From NCBI RefSeq assembly GCF_016836705.1, contig NZ_JAFCGY010000010.1, positions 110,802-174,801 of the forward strand: a stretch of DNA of 64,000 nt. Direction: 5' to 3'. Made by a program: the position numbers and the translations under genes. Numbering within the stretch: position 1 is the stretch's first letter; each line of letters starts with the position of its first letter. The notes below the pieces were generated by a model. That model saw only the letters and a list, made by a program, of their open reading frames with translations. It was not told where the DNA came from and made no database searches. Below, piece by piece: positions 52,416 through 60,679 of the stretch. Source of the DNA: Mesorhizobium caraganae (GTDB lineage: Bacteria > Pseudomonadota > Alphaproteobacteria > Rhizobiales > Rhizobiaceae).

Positions 52416-52543
52416 GTCACAGACCCGTTGCCGCTTGGCGTTTCCGTTCACCACAGAGTGGTTAATTTCTGCGCTGGCTCAGTCGCATTTTTGCCGCGCC
52501 ATTGCTATACGTCACCAGCTTTGCGAGAGGGAAGTGCAGTTTC

Positions 52544-53275
52544 ATGGCGTTCTATTCGTTCAACCGTCGCCTTGTCGCGGGTCTGGCGCTCACCGGCTTT
52601 ATGCTTGCCGCCGCCGGCTGCCAATCGAGCGACAATGGCATCCTCAACCTCGGATTGGGCAAGAAGACCGACCCGAATGCGCCAATCCCGCCGCAGGATC
52701 CCAAGGTGCTCGCCAGCCAGTTGCAGGCCTATTGTCCGAAAGTGACGTTGCGTGACGGCACCGCCTATTTCAACACCTACGCCAAGGGCGCGTCGCAGCC
52801 GAAAAAGAAAAAGGTCGACGCCGCGCAGGATGCCGAGGCCGCTGCCGCCGCGCAGACGGCGCCGGATGGCACCATCGTCGACCCGAACAAGGATCCGACC
52901 AAGATCATCTACCAGGCCTCGATCAGCGATGTGAGCCGCGATTGCAGCCGTGCCAACGGTCAGCTGACGATGAAGGTTGGCGTTGCCGGCAAGGTCGTGC
53001 CGGGACCGATGTTCACCCCCGGCACCATCACCATGCCTATCCGCATCGCCGTCATGCATGGCACCGACGTGCTTTATTCGCAGATCCACCCCTATCAGAT
53101 CCAGGTCAGCGATCCCTCGACCGCCACCCAGTTCGTCTTCACCGATTCCAACGTCGTCGTGCCCGAGCCCTCTGCCAAGGACTACCAGGTATATGCCGGC
53201 TATGACGAAACCGCGCCGGCGGCGGCGGACAAGAAGTCCGGCAAGAAAAAGAAGCGAGCTCCGGCGGCGAACTAA
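52544..53275 (+). CDS. Predicted lipoprotein of unknown function
   Basis: 243 residues with a lipoprotein signal (LALTGFMLAAAGCQSS, Cys near residue 26). The body has CPKVTLRDGTAYFNTYAKGA, VSRDCSRANGQLTMKVGVAG and PGTITMPIRIAVM, suggesting a beta-rich envelope domain with a possible Cys pair. The C-terminus is Lys/Ala-rich (DKKSGKKKKRAPAAN). Diverges from thrC. Family not recognised beyond a rhizobial conserved lipoprotein. Confidence 0.8.
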   Translation: MAFYSFNRRLVAGLALTGFMLAAAGCQSSDNGILNLGLGKKTDPNAPIPPQDPKVLASQLQAYCPKVTLRDGTAYFNTYAKGASQPKKKKVDAAQDAEAAAAAQTAPDGTIVDPNKDPTKIIYQASISDVSRDCSRANGQLTMKVGVAGKVVPGPMFTPGTITMPIRIAVMHGTDVLYSQIHPYQIQVSDPSTATQFVFTDSNVVVPEPSAKDYQVYAGYDETAPAAADKKSGKKKKRAPAAN

Positions 53276-53416
53276 GCCGCACTTGGGCGTCGTCGCTGTT
53301 GCGGCGGTGGCTGTCAACTCTTTGAAAGATCAAACGATCTGACCATGACCCTGCAGGAATGCGTCTGCAGGGGGGGGCGTGTGCGCTTTGGATCCTGGTC
53401 CATTGCGCCGGCGCAC

Positions 53417-53445
53417 TTGACTCATTCATATCTCGGCGGTTATAC
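53417..53445 (+). promoter_or_regulatory. Promoter of the arsR-led operon
   Basis: TTGACT (53417-53422) and TTATAC (53440-53445) with exactly 17 bases between, one of the best sigma70-type matches in the window. Confidence 0.7.
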
Positions 53446-53449
53446 GTCA

Positions 53450-53473
53450 ATCAATAGCTCGCAGGTTATTGAT
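53450..53473. promoter_or_regulatory. Putative ArsR-family operator
   Basis: Perfect inverted repeat ATCAATA-N10-TATTGAT just after the promoter -10 and four bases before the arsR ATG. Form and position suit ArsR/SmtB regulators, which bind AT-rich ATCAA-type dyads and block initiation. Confidence 0.65.
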
Positions 53474-53477
53474 CCAG

Positions 53478-53801
53478 ATGCCAGACGCCCACGACACTCT
53501 GTTCAGAACGCTTGCCGACCCGACCCGGCGGGCCATATTCGAGCGCCTGTGCCGCCAGGGTGAGCAGACAGTGGGAGCGCTGACGGCGCAGTCTGGAGTC
53601 TCGCAGCCGGCGGTGTCGAAGCATCTGGGCGTCCTGAAGCATGCCGGCCTGGTGCGCGACCGCCACGCCGGACGCCAGACCCACTACAGCGCCCAGCCCG
53701 CAGCACTTGGTCCGCTGACTGACTGGACGAGTGAGATGACCGGGTTTTGGGAGAGCCGCTTCGACCATCTCGAGGATCTGCTGAAAAGGATGGACCAGTG
53801 A
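53478..53801 (+). CDS. ArsR-family winged-helix regulator
   Basis: 107 residues: LFRTLADPTRRAIFERLCRQ, QTVGALTAQSGVSQPAVSKHLGVLK (helix-turn-helix) and VRDRHAGRQTHYSA (wing). No metal-binding Cys cluster, so it belongs to the group paired with SRPBCC proteins rather than to arsenic or cadmium sensors. ATG at 53478; the TTG at 53469 lies inside the operator. Overlaps the next gene by four bases. Confidence 0.92.
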   Translation: MPDAHDTLFRTLADPTRRAIFERLCRQGEQTVGALTAQSGVSQPAVSKHLGVLKHAGLVRDRHAGRQTHYSAQPAALGPLTDWTSEMTGFWESRFDHLEDLLKRMDQ

Positions 53802-54223
53802 GCAAGCCGGAACCGCGCACCGTCGTCGTCGAACGCGAAATATCCTGGCCGGCGGAAAAGATCTGGCGCGCGTTGACGCAGCCGCATCTGATCGAGGAGT
53901 GGCTCATGAAAAACGATTTCAAGCCCGCTGTGGGCCACAGTTTCAATCTTCGCGGCGACTGGGGCGGCGTGCTCGACTGCGAGGTGCTGGCCATCGAACC
54001 AAACAGGACGCTGTCGTACAGCTGGGATTTTGCGCACGAGGATGCCGCCTACAATCTGAAAAGCGTGGTGACGTTCACGCTCACGCCCACGAGCACCGGG
54101 ACCCATCTGCGCGTCGAGCAGTCCGGCTTCCGTCCCGATCAGAAACAGGCCTATGGCGGCGCCAGGGCAGGGTGGCAGCAATTCCTCACCAAGCTGGAGC
54201 AGCTTCTGGCGAAGCCAGATTGA
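53798..54223 (+). CDS. SRPBCC/AHSA1-family protein
   Basis: 141 residues with a START-like helix-grip fold: ISWPAEKIWRALTQPHLIEEWL at the start, then FNLRGDWGGVLDCEVLAIEP and WQQFLTKLEQLL at the end. The start is GTG at 53798, overlapping the arsR stop as GTGA. Such proteins often form regulator-partner pairs with ArsR-type genes; the bound ligand is unknown. Confidence 0.9.
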   Translation: MSKPEPRTVVVEREISWPAEKIWRALTQPHLIEEWLMKNDFKPAVGHSFNLRGDWGGVLDCEVLAIEPNRTLSYSWDFAHEDAAYNLKSVVTFTLTPTSTGTHLRVEQSGFRPDQKQAYGGARAGWQQFLTKLEQLLAKPD

Positions 54224-54291
54224 GCCTGCCGGTACAAGTCAGCGCCATGCCCTGATCGTCGAGGGCGCCGAAAGCAACAAAGGAGAAATCG

Positions 54292-54684
54292 ATGAAGATC
54301 AAGCTGACCAGCGTCTACGTGGACAATCAGGACAACGCCCTGCGTTTTTACACCGACGTGCTGGGCTTTGCCGTGAAGGCCGATTTCAGCAACGGGCCTT
54401 TTCGCTGGCTGACCGTAACCTCACCCGATGAACCCGAGGGAACCGAACTGCAACTGGCGCTCAACGACAACCCGGCCGCCAAAACCTACCAGCAGGCAAT
54501 CTTCAAGCAGGGCCAGCCCGCGCTTATGCTGTTCACCGACGACATCAAGGGCGACTATGAGCGCATCAAGGGGCGCGGCGGTGCGTTCGCCATGGCGCCG
54601 ACCGAAGTGACCGGCTCGACCATCGCCCAGCTCAACGACAGCTGCGGCAATCTCATCCAGATCACCCAGCTGGCACGCTGGTAA
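54292..54684 (+). CDS. VOC-family (glyoxalase-like) protein
   Basis: 130 residues with two beta-alpha-beta-beta-beta modules: KLTSVYVDNQDNALRFYTDV, LGFAVKADF and the ending SCGNLIQITQLARW. Could be a metal-dependent dioxygenase, lyase or binding protein. AAAGGAG lies eight bases upstream of the ATG. Third gene of the ArsR unit. Confidence 0.9.
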   Translation: MKIKLTSVYVDNQDNALRFYTDVLGFAVKADFSNGPFRWLTVTSPDEPEGTELQLALNDNPAAKTYQQAIFKQGQPALMLFTDDIKGDYERIKGRGGAFAMAPTEVTGSTIAQLNDSCGNLIQITQLARW

Positions 54685-54710
54685 GCGCTCGTTTTCAAGA
54701 GGAGGTGGCA

Positions 54711-54932
54711 ATGAACCTGAGCAAATGGATACGCCAAACCCATCGTTGGCTGTCGATCATTTTCACGCTGACCGTGGCAGCCAATTTCATCACAATGGCA
54801 TTCGGGCAGCCTCCGGCATGGGTGGTCTATTCGCCGCTGCTGCCGCTCTTCCTGCTGCTGTTCAGCGGGCTCTATATGTTCGTGCTGCCCTATGTCGCCC
54901 GGCCGCACGGCGAGCAGCGCGCGCAAGGGTAG
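54711..54932 (+). CDS. Small membrane protein
   Basis: 73 residues with two transmembrane segments (about 13-32 and 40-60), starting MNLSKWIRQTHRWLSIIF. GAGGAGG lies six bases upstream, one of the strongest ribosome sites in the window. Family not named with confidence. Part of the ArsR-led operon. Confidence 0.8.
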   Translation: MNLSKWIRQTHRWLSIIFTLTVAANFITMAFGQPPAWVVYSPLLPLFLLLFSGLYMFVLPYVARPHGEQRAQG

Positions 54933-54937
54933 GGACG

Positions 54938-55387
54938 ATGGCCAAAACGCCCGGACAATCGAAGGCCGCAAAGCCGGTCACGGCCAAGCCGGTCCTGCTT
55001 TCAGGCGGCAACCCGCAGATCGCCAAGGCCTATGGGGATGCTCCCGTGCAGGCCTACATCGCGGCCATGCCGGGCTGGAAAAGCGATGTCGGGCGCCGCC
55101 TCGACGCGCTCATCGTCGGCGCCGTTCCCGCCGTCTACAAGGCGGTGAAGTGGAACTCACCGTTCTATGGCATCGAGGCCGAGGGCTGGTTCCTCAGCCT
55201 GCATTGCTTCACCAGATACGTCAAAGTCGCTTTCTTCCGCGGCGCCTCGCTGGATCCCGTCCCTCCCGGCGGATCGAAACAGAAGGACGTGCGCTATCTC
55301 GACATTCGTGAAGGCGACGAGATCGACGAGGCCAGGTTTGCCAACTGGGTGAAACAGGCCAGTAAATTGCCCGGCGAGAAGATGTGA
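54938..55387 (+). CDS. DUF1801 protein 1
   Basis: 149 residues. A Lys/Ala-rich start precedes a DUF1801 domain: VQAYIAAMPGWKSDVGRRLD, AVKWNSPFYGIEAEGWFLSL and VRYLDIREGDEIDEARFANW. DUF1801 (YdhG-like) proteins have no proven activity. Starts five bases after the membrane-protein stop. Confidence 0.88.
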   Translation: MAKTPGQSKAAKPVTAKPVLLSGGNPQIAKAYGDAPVQAYIAAMPGWKSDVGRRLDALIVGAVPAVYKAVKWNSPFYGIEAEGWFLSLHCFTRYVKVAFFRGASLDPVPPGGSKQKDVRYLDIREGDEIDEARFANWVKQASKLPGEKM

Positions 55388-55399
55388 ACGGAGGAGACC

Positions 55400-55837
55400 A
55401 TGAAGACCAGCGGTGCGAACAAGTCAGAAGCGGGCGCCTCTGCCTCCGAGCGGATAGATGCCCGAATCCGCGAGCTGGACGATTGGCGCGGCAAGACGCT
55501 CACCAGCCTGCGCAAGACCATCCTCGACGCCGATCCTGAAATCATCGAGGAGTGGAAGTGGATGGGCAGCCCGGTATGGTCGCGTGACGGCATGATCGCC
55601 GTCGGCAACGCCCACAAGGACAAGGTGAAGCTGACCTTTTCGCACGGCGCCAGCCTGCCGGATCCCGACAAGCTGTTCAACAACGGCCTCAACGGCAAGG
55701 TGTGGCGAGCCATCGATGTGTCCGAGGGCGAGGAGATCGATGCGAATGCGCTGAAAGCGCTCGTCCGCGCCGCGATCGCCTATAACAGGGCAAAGAAGAA
55801 ACCGGCGCGAGCCAAACCGGCCAAAGCCAAAGGCTGA
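55400..55837 (+). CDS. DUF1801 protein 2
   Basis: 145 residues, related to its upstream neighbour in domain (RIRELDDWRGKTLTSLRKTI, EWKWMGSPVWSRDGMIAVG, GKVWRAIDVSEGEEIDANAL) but clearly diverged. Ends with a Lys/Ala/Pro tail (KKKPARAKPAKAKG) that could contact nucleic acid. GGAGGA is six bases before the ATG. Last gene of the ArsR unit. Confidence 0.88.
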   Translation: MKTSGANKSEAGASASERIDARIRELDDWRGKTLTSLRKTILDADPEIIEEWKWMGSPVWSRDGMIAVGNAHKDKVKLTFSHGASLPDPDKLFNNGLNGKVWRAIDVSEGEEIDANALKALVRAAIAYNRAKKKPARAKPAKAKG

Positions 55838-55841
55838 GCTC

Positions 55842-56531
55842 TCAGGCGTCGGCCGACCACTCCGACAGCGCCGCAATCGTGCCGCCTAGCTCGGCCCAGC
55901 GGCGGATGACCGTTTCGGCGCCGGCCTCGGTCAGCGCGTCGGCTTGGCCGGGATAGCTGTGCGCGGCGCCGGTGAAGCCGATCACGCGCATGCCCGCAGC
56001 CCTGGCGCCGGCGACGCCATGCACCGAATCCTCGATGACGAAGGTGTTTGCCGGATTGGCGTTGAGTTTTTCCGCTGCGACCAGGAACACGTCCGGGGCG
56101 GGCTTGGTCTTCTTGCTCGGTATCTCCAGGCCTGAAAAAATCCGGCCGGCGAAGAACGGCAACAGGCCAACCTTCTCCAGCATGAATTCGATCCGCTCCG
56201 AGCGTGAATTCGAGCAGACGCAACGTGGCGCTGTCACCGCAGCCACCGCCTCGCGCGCGCCGTCAATGGCGCGCACGTCGCTGCGCAATTTGCGGTCGAC
56301 CAATTCTTCGGCGCGGTCGATCATCGACGCCTGGAACGGGATCGCCGACTTCGCCTCGACCCGCATCATGATGTCCTTGAAGGTCAGCCCGGCGTAGCTT
56401 TCGGCGATCTCCTCGGCCGATATTTCGAAGCCGGCGAGCGTCAGCAATTCGGCCTCGACGCGGGCTGCTATGATTTCGGAATCGACGAGCACGCCGTCGC
56501 AATCGAAGATGACAAGATCTGGCTGGGGCAT
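55842..56531 (-). CDS. HAD-family hydrolase (phosphatase/phosphoglucomutase-like)
   Basis: 229 residues of the HAD superfamily subfamily IA: motif I FDCDGVLVDSE, motif II VCSNSRSERI, motif III Lys in IPSKKTKPAPDVF and motif IV FVIEDSVHGV. Likely acts on a small phosphorylated sugar or phosphoglycolate. The ATG at 56531 begins the homology. Four bases separate its end from the convergent DUF1801 gene. Confidence 0.9.
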   Translation of the reverse strand: MPQPDLVIFDCDGVLVDSEIIAARVEAELLTLAGFEISAEEIAESYAGLTFKDIMMRVEAKSAIPFQASMIDRAEELVDRKLRSDVRAIDGAREAVAAVTAPRCVCSNSRSERIEFMLEKVGLLPFFAGRIFSGLEIPSKKTKPAPDVFLVAAEKLNANPANTFVIEDSVHGVAGARAAGMRVIGFTGAAHSYPGQADALTEAGAETVIRRWAELGGTIAALSEWSADA

Positions 56532-56716
56532 GGCAATCCGGAACGAGGGTGATGGAGGCCCGGCAGGGCTGAAGCGGCGCGACATACACCAACGGGCCGG
56601 GCTGCGCAAATTAACGACATCAGGGCTGCCGGGTCGGTTGCGTCCTTCACCGAATATTTACGCTGATCGGTAACCATAACGGGGAGTAAACAGTAACGCG
56701 TGCTTTGGGTGTAAAA

Positions 56717-57850
56717 ATGTCTGCCGTGCGTCTTCTCGCCGACCTCTCTCACGCTCCCCAGCAATCCGAGTGGCTGGATACGATCCTCAAGGGCGATTGC
56801 GTCGCCGCACTCGACCGGCTGCCGGAAAAATCCATCGACGTCATCTTCGCCGATCCGCCCTACAATCTGCAGCTCGACGGCGATTTGCACCGGCCCGACC
56901 AGTCCAAGGTCGATGCCGTCGACGATGACTGGGACCAGTTCGAGAGTTTCGAGGCCTATGACGCCTTCACCCGCGCCTGGCTGCTGGCGGCCCGCCGCGT
57001 CCTGAAGCCGAATGGCACCATCTGGGTCATCGGCTCCTATCACAACATCTTCCGCGTCGGCGCCAAGATGCAGGACCTCGGCTTCTGGATCCTCAACGAT
57101 GTCGTCTGGCGCAAGACCAATCCGATGCCGAATTTCCGCGGCCGCCGCTTCCAGAATGCGCATGAGACCATGATCTGGGCCTCGCGCGACCAGAAGGGCA
57201 AGGGCTACACCTTCAACTACGAAGCCATGAAGGCCTCCAACGACGACATCCAGATGCGTTCCGACTGGCTGTTCCCGATCTGCACCGGCGGCGAACGGCT
57301 GAAGAACGACAATGGCGACAAATTGCATCCGACGCAGAAGCCGGAAGCGCTGCTTGCCCGCATCATGATGGCCTCGACCAAGCCGGGCGACATCGTGCTC
57401 GACCCGTTCTTCGGTTCCGGCACCACCGGCGCCGTCGCCAAGCGCTTGGGCCGCCATTTCGTCGGCATCGAGCGCGAGCAGGCCTATATCGACGCCGCCA
57501 ATGAGCGCATCGATGCGGTGCGGCCGCTGGACGGCGCCGATCTCACCGTGCTCACCGGCAAGCGTGCCGAGCCGCGCGTCGCCTTTGTCAGCCTCCTCGA
57601 CACCGGACTGATGCAGCCCGGCGCCACGCTTTACGATTCCAAGAAGCGCTGGGCGGCAAAAGTGCGCGCCGACGGCACGGTGGCGATCGGCGACAGCGCC
57701 GGCTCGATCCACAAGATCGGCGCCGAAGTGCAGGGGCTGGACGCCTGCAACGGCTGGACCTTCTGGCACTATGAGCGCTCTGGCGGCCTGACTCCGATCG
57801 ACGAATTGCGCCGCATCGCCAGGCTCGGCATGGAGCGGGCAGGGGCCTGA
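56717..57850 (+). CDS. ccrM: CcrM-type DNA adenine methyltransferase (GANTC)
   Basis: 377 residues, the size of alphaproteobacterial CcrM. The DPPY catalytic motif is in IFADPPYNLQLDG and the cofactor loop FxGxG in DPFFGSGTTGAVAKRLGR, the order of the beta class. The C-terminal extension (about 275-377; FVSLLDTGLMQPGATLYDSK, WTFWHYERSGGLTPID) is the CcrM-specific DNA-binding domain. It methylates adenine in GANTC and links gene expression to replication; usually essential. ATG at 56717, with a hexamer GGGGAG at 56681. Confidence 0.96.
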   Translation: MSAVRLLADLSHAPQQSEWLDTILKGDCVAALDRLPEKSIDVIFADPPYNLQLDGDLHRPDQSKVDAVDDDWDQFESFEAYDAFTRAWLLAARRVLKPNGTIWVIGSYHNIFRVGAKMQDLGFWILNDVVWRKTNPMPNFRGRRFQNAHETMIWASRDQKGKGYTFNYEAMKASNDDIQMRSDWLFPICTGGERLKNDNGDKLHPTQKPEALLARIMMASTKPGDIVLDPFFGSGTTGAVAKRLGRHFVGIEREQAYIDAANERIDAVRPLDGADLTVLTGKRAEPRVAFVSLLDTGLMQPGATLYDSKKRWAAKVRADGTVAIGDSAGSIHKIGAEVQGLDACNGWTFWHYERSGGLTPIDELRRIARLGMERAGA

Positions 57851-57898
57851 TCGCAAGCGTATTCAATCAAAGCGGCAATTGACAATTATAACGCGTCA

Positions 57899-58080
57899 GC
57901 GCTGCCCCTCACCTGCCTGCCGGCATCCTCTCCCCGTTTAAGGACGGGGAGAGGGCCGCTGTTGTCAGCGACTTCGCCAATCGCGAACGTTAGCGATGAA
58001 CGCGCCGGGGTTTCGGCTGCCCCTTTCTCCCCGTCACTATACGGGGAGAAATGTCCGGCAGGACAATGAGGGGCTGCGCC
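57899..58080. repeat. Inverted-repeat element (MITE/RIME-like)
   Basis: About 182 bases with imperfect terminal inverted repeats: it opens GCGCTGCCCCTCA with CTGCCGG and ends with CCGGCAGGA and TGAGGGGCTGCGCC. Each half holds a hairpin around CTCCCCGT/ACGGGGAG (57928-57953 and 58024-58051). The centre has no coding capacity. It looks like a small non-autonomous element of a type common between rhizobial genes. Confidence 0.75.
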
Positions 58081-58129
58081 AACATTACACAATCGTTCGA
58101 TGACCATTGCCTACCGCGGGCGGTTCAGT

Positions 58130-58741
58130 TCACACCGCGATGCCGTACCGCTCAAGATCTGCACGAAGCGTCTTGGCATCCGTGAACAGCACAGCCTGCC
58201 AGCCGGCCGCTTTGGCGCCGTCGACATTTTTCGGGCTGTCATCGATGAACAGCGTGGCTGACGGTTCAAGGCCGAACGCGGCGACGTGGTGGTCGTAGAT
58301 GGCGCGGTCGGGTTTGATCTCACGGATGTCGGCCGACACGGTGACGCCGCGCGGGCGGCTGAGGAAGTCGAAGCGCAGCCGCGCCTCGGCAAGCGTGTCG
58401 GCGGCGAAGTTGGTCAGCATGGTCACATCGTGGCCGCTCTCGATCAGCCCGAGCATGATGGCGACGCTGTCCTCATAGGCATGCGGCACCATCTCATGCC
58501 AGCAGCGGCGGAAATTGCGGATGTTTTCAGCGTGATCGGGGTGCTCGGCAATCAGCAACGCTTCCGCCTCTTGCCATGTCCGGCCACGGTCCTGCTCGAT
58601 GTTCCAGTCATGCGTGCAGACATTGTCGAAGAACCACTTGCGCTCCTGCGCGTCGGGGATGAGGCGGCTGAACGGAATGCTCGGATCGTAATGGATCAGC
58701 ACGCGGCCGATATCGAACACGATGTGACGGATTTCAGTCAT
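58130..58741 (-). CDS. HAD-family hydrolase, YihX-like
   Basis: 203 residues. Motif I reads VFDIGRVLIHYD (DxG instead of DxD), as in the YihX glucose-1-phosphate phosphatase group; motif II is MLTNFAADT, and FIDDSPKNVDGAKAAGW is motif IV. AAGGGAT precedes the ATG at 58741; the frame continues upstream without similarity. Substrate unknown. Confidence 0.88.
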   Translation of the reverse strand: MTEIRHIVFDIGRVLIHYDPSIPFSRLIPDAQERKWFFDNVCTHDWNIEQDRGRTWQEAEALLIAEHPDHAENIRNFRRCWHEMVPHAYEDSVAIMLGLIESGHDVTMLTNFAADTLAEARLRFDFLSRPRGVTVSADIREIKPDRAIYDHHVAAFGLEPSATLFIDDSPKNVDGAKAAGWQAVLFTDAKTLRADLERYGIAV

Positions 58742-58859
58742 TTTTATCCCTTCAATGCGGACGCTGCTTTTCCCTGCATGTCGCCCAAAAGTGTGCGGCG
58801 GTTTTAGGAAAACGACATGCACAAAACAAAGAATCCAAAGCGCGTCGCGTACGATCGCG

Positions 58860-59966
58860 TCACGCGCGACGCGCTTTCGTCGCGCCCGGTATCGCCGCTT
58901 CGATTACCTTTTTCATGACGGTCGGCAGCGCTTCCCCGGAAATGTCATGGGCCAGCGACCAGAAATGTCCTTCTGGAGCATCACCTTTCACCTGCGCATG
59001 AAAGACTTCGAGCTCGAGCGCGAAGTGGGTGAAAACATGCGCGATCTCACCGGCGCGCCGCCAGTCGGCGGGGAAGGGCGCCGCTTCCGCAGTCGTCGCG
59101 CCATCCACCCGAGCGGTCCATCCGGTGGTCGGCACTTCGGTCATGCCGCCGAGCAGGCCCTTGTCCGGCCGTTTGCGCAACAGGATGGCGCCGTCGCTGC
59201 GCTCGGCGACAAAGGCGGCGCCGCGCCTCAGCGGCTTGTCGGTCTTCGGCAGGCGGACCGGAAAGCGCTCGGGGTCGCCCGACAGGATGGCGGTGCAATC
59301 CTCGCGCAGCGGGCACAGCATGCAGCGCGGCCGCTTCGGCGTGCAGATCGTGGCGCCAAGGTCCATCATCGCCTGGGCAAAGTCGCCCGGCCTGGTCTGC
59401 GGAAGCAGTCCTTCGACCAGCGCGCGAATTTCGGGCTTTGCCTCGCTAAGCGGCGTTGCGATCGAATAAAGCCGCGAGATGACGCGTTCGACATTGCCGT
59501 CGACGACCGCCGCCGGGCGGTCGAAGGCGATAGCCGCGATCGCCGCCGCCGTATAGGCGCCGATGCCCGGCAATTCCCTCAATCCGGCTTCATTGTCGGG
59601 AAAATGCCCGCCTTGGCTCGCGACGAGATCGGCGCAGGCCTTAAGGTTGCGGGCTCGCGAATAATAACCGAGCCCGGCCCAGGCCTTCATCACATCCTCG
59701 GTCGGCGCCGCGGCCAGCGCCTCGACATCGGGCCATTTCTCGACGAAAGCGCGAAAATAGGATTTTACCGCTTCGACCGTGGTCTGCTGCAGCATCACTT
59801 CCGACAGCCAGATGCGATAGGGATCCGCCCGGGCGCCGCCGGCCGCCGCACGCGGCGTGATCCGCCACGGCAACTCGCGATGGTGTGCGTCGTACCAAGC
59901 GAGCAGGCGCGAAGCGACGTCTCCGTCCTCGGATGCGGCCTTGCGGGTCTGTTCGTGCAGTGCCAT
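58860..59966 (-). CDS. mutY: A/G-specific adenine DNA glycosylase
   Basis: 368 residues, removing adenine mispaired with 8-oxoguanine or guanine. The catalytic Glu is in IWLSEVMLQQT, the helix-hairpin-helix is ELPGIGAYTAAAIAAIAF with the following Asp in VVDGNVERVI, and the 4Fe-4S cysteines are in CTPKRPRCMLCPLREDC. The C-terminal NUDIX-like domain (about 235-350) recognises 8-oxoguanine. Diverges from the DciA-like gene by 50 bases. Confidence 0.96.
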   Translation of the reverse strand: MALHEQTRKAASEDGDVASRLLAWYDAHHRELPWRITPRAAAGGARADPYRIWLSEVMLQQTTVEAVKSYFRAFVEKWPDVEALAAAPTEDVMKAWAGLGYYSRARNLKACADLVASQGGHFPDNEAGLRELPGIGAYTAAAIAAIAFDRPAAVVDGNVERVISRLYSIATPLSEAKPEIRALVEGLLPQTRPGDFAQAMMDLGATICTPKRPRCMLCPLREDCTAILSGDPERFPVRLPKTDKPLRRGAAFVAERSDGAILLRKRPDKGLLGGMTEVPTTGWTARVDGATTAEAAPFPADWRRAGEIAHVFTHFALELEVFHAQVKGDAPEGHFWSLAHDISGEALPTVMKKVIEAAIPGATKARRA

Positions 59967-60016
59967 TGATCGCGGGCTGGCTCTAGGCTGGTGAGGAGCG
60001 TGGCTGGAGAACGTAC

Positions 60017-60523
60017 ATGGCAGGGAGAACGCCTTACGGCAATCCCGTTCCGGTGAGCGATCTCGCGACCCAGATTCTCGATCCGGTGCTGCGCAAGCGG
60101 GCCGGCATTTCGATCGGGCTGGTGCAGTCGTGGGAAGAGATCGCAGGCCCCAGGCTTGCCGGCCATTCGCGCCCTGAAAAAATCCAGTGGCCGCGCCGCA
60201 TGCACGAAGATGATCCGTTCGAGCCGGCGACGCTGGTTATCGCCTGCGAAGGCATGGCGGCACTGCATCTGCAGCACGAGACCGGCGAAATCATCAATCG
60301 GGTCAACGCCTTCCTCGGCTTCAACGCGATCGGCCGCATCAGGATCGTGCAGAAGCCGGTGCTATCGGAGAAAGCCCGGCCGAAACCGGCTCCCAGGCCT
60401 CTGACATCGGTCGAAAAAGCCAAATTGTCCGATACGGTCGGCAAGATTGAGGATGAAGGCTTGCGCGCCTCGCTGGAGCGGCTGGGCGCCACCATTCTCG
60501 GCGAGAGGAAGCGGCCAGGGTAG
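60017..60523 (+). CDS. DUF721/DciA-like protein
   Basis: 168 residues with a DUF721 domain (about 10-115: LATQILDPVLRKRAGISIGL, LVQSWEEIAGPRLAGHSRPE, LHLQHETGEIINRVNAFLG). DciA of this family loads the replicative helicase in bacteria lacking DnaC. The C-terminal part is charged. Divergent from mutY; a DsbA-like gene and smc follow, a conserved rhizobial order. Confidence 0.9.
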   Translation: MAGRTPYGNPVPVSDLATQILDPVLRKRAGISIGLVQSWEEIAGPRLAGHSRPEKIQWPRRMHEDDPFEPATLVIACEGMAALHLQHETGEIINRVNAFLGFNAIGRIRIVQKPVLSEKARPKPAPRPLTSVEKAKLSDTVGKIEDEGLRASLERLGATILGERKRPG

Positions 60524-60679
60524 TCAGCCGGTCATGAACCCGTCACCAATCTCGCGCATTCGTGATGATGCATATAGAGTTAGGCGATTGGAATGGGGAC
60601 AGCGATGCCTTAATTCCCGCCAACTCTCGCCTTTTCTAGCCTTTGCATTGCAAAATCCAACCATAGTCAGGTGATTCGC

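Noticed and set aside
57886..58107. 73-codon open frame between ccrM and the HAD gene
   Set aside because: Lies almost wholly within the inverted-repeat element.
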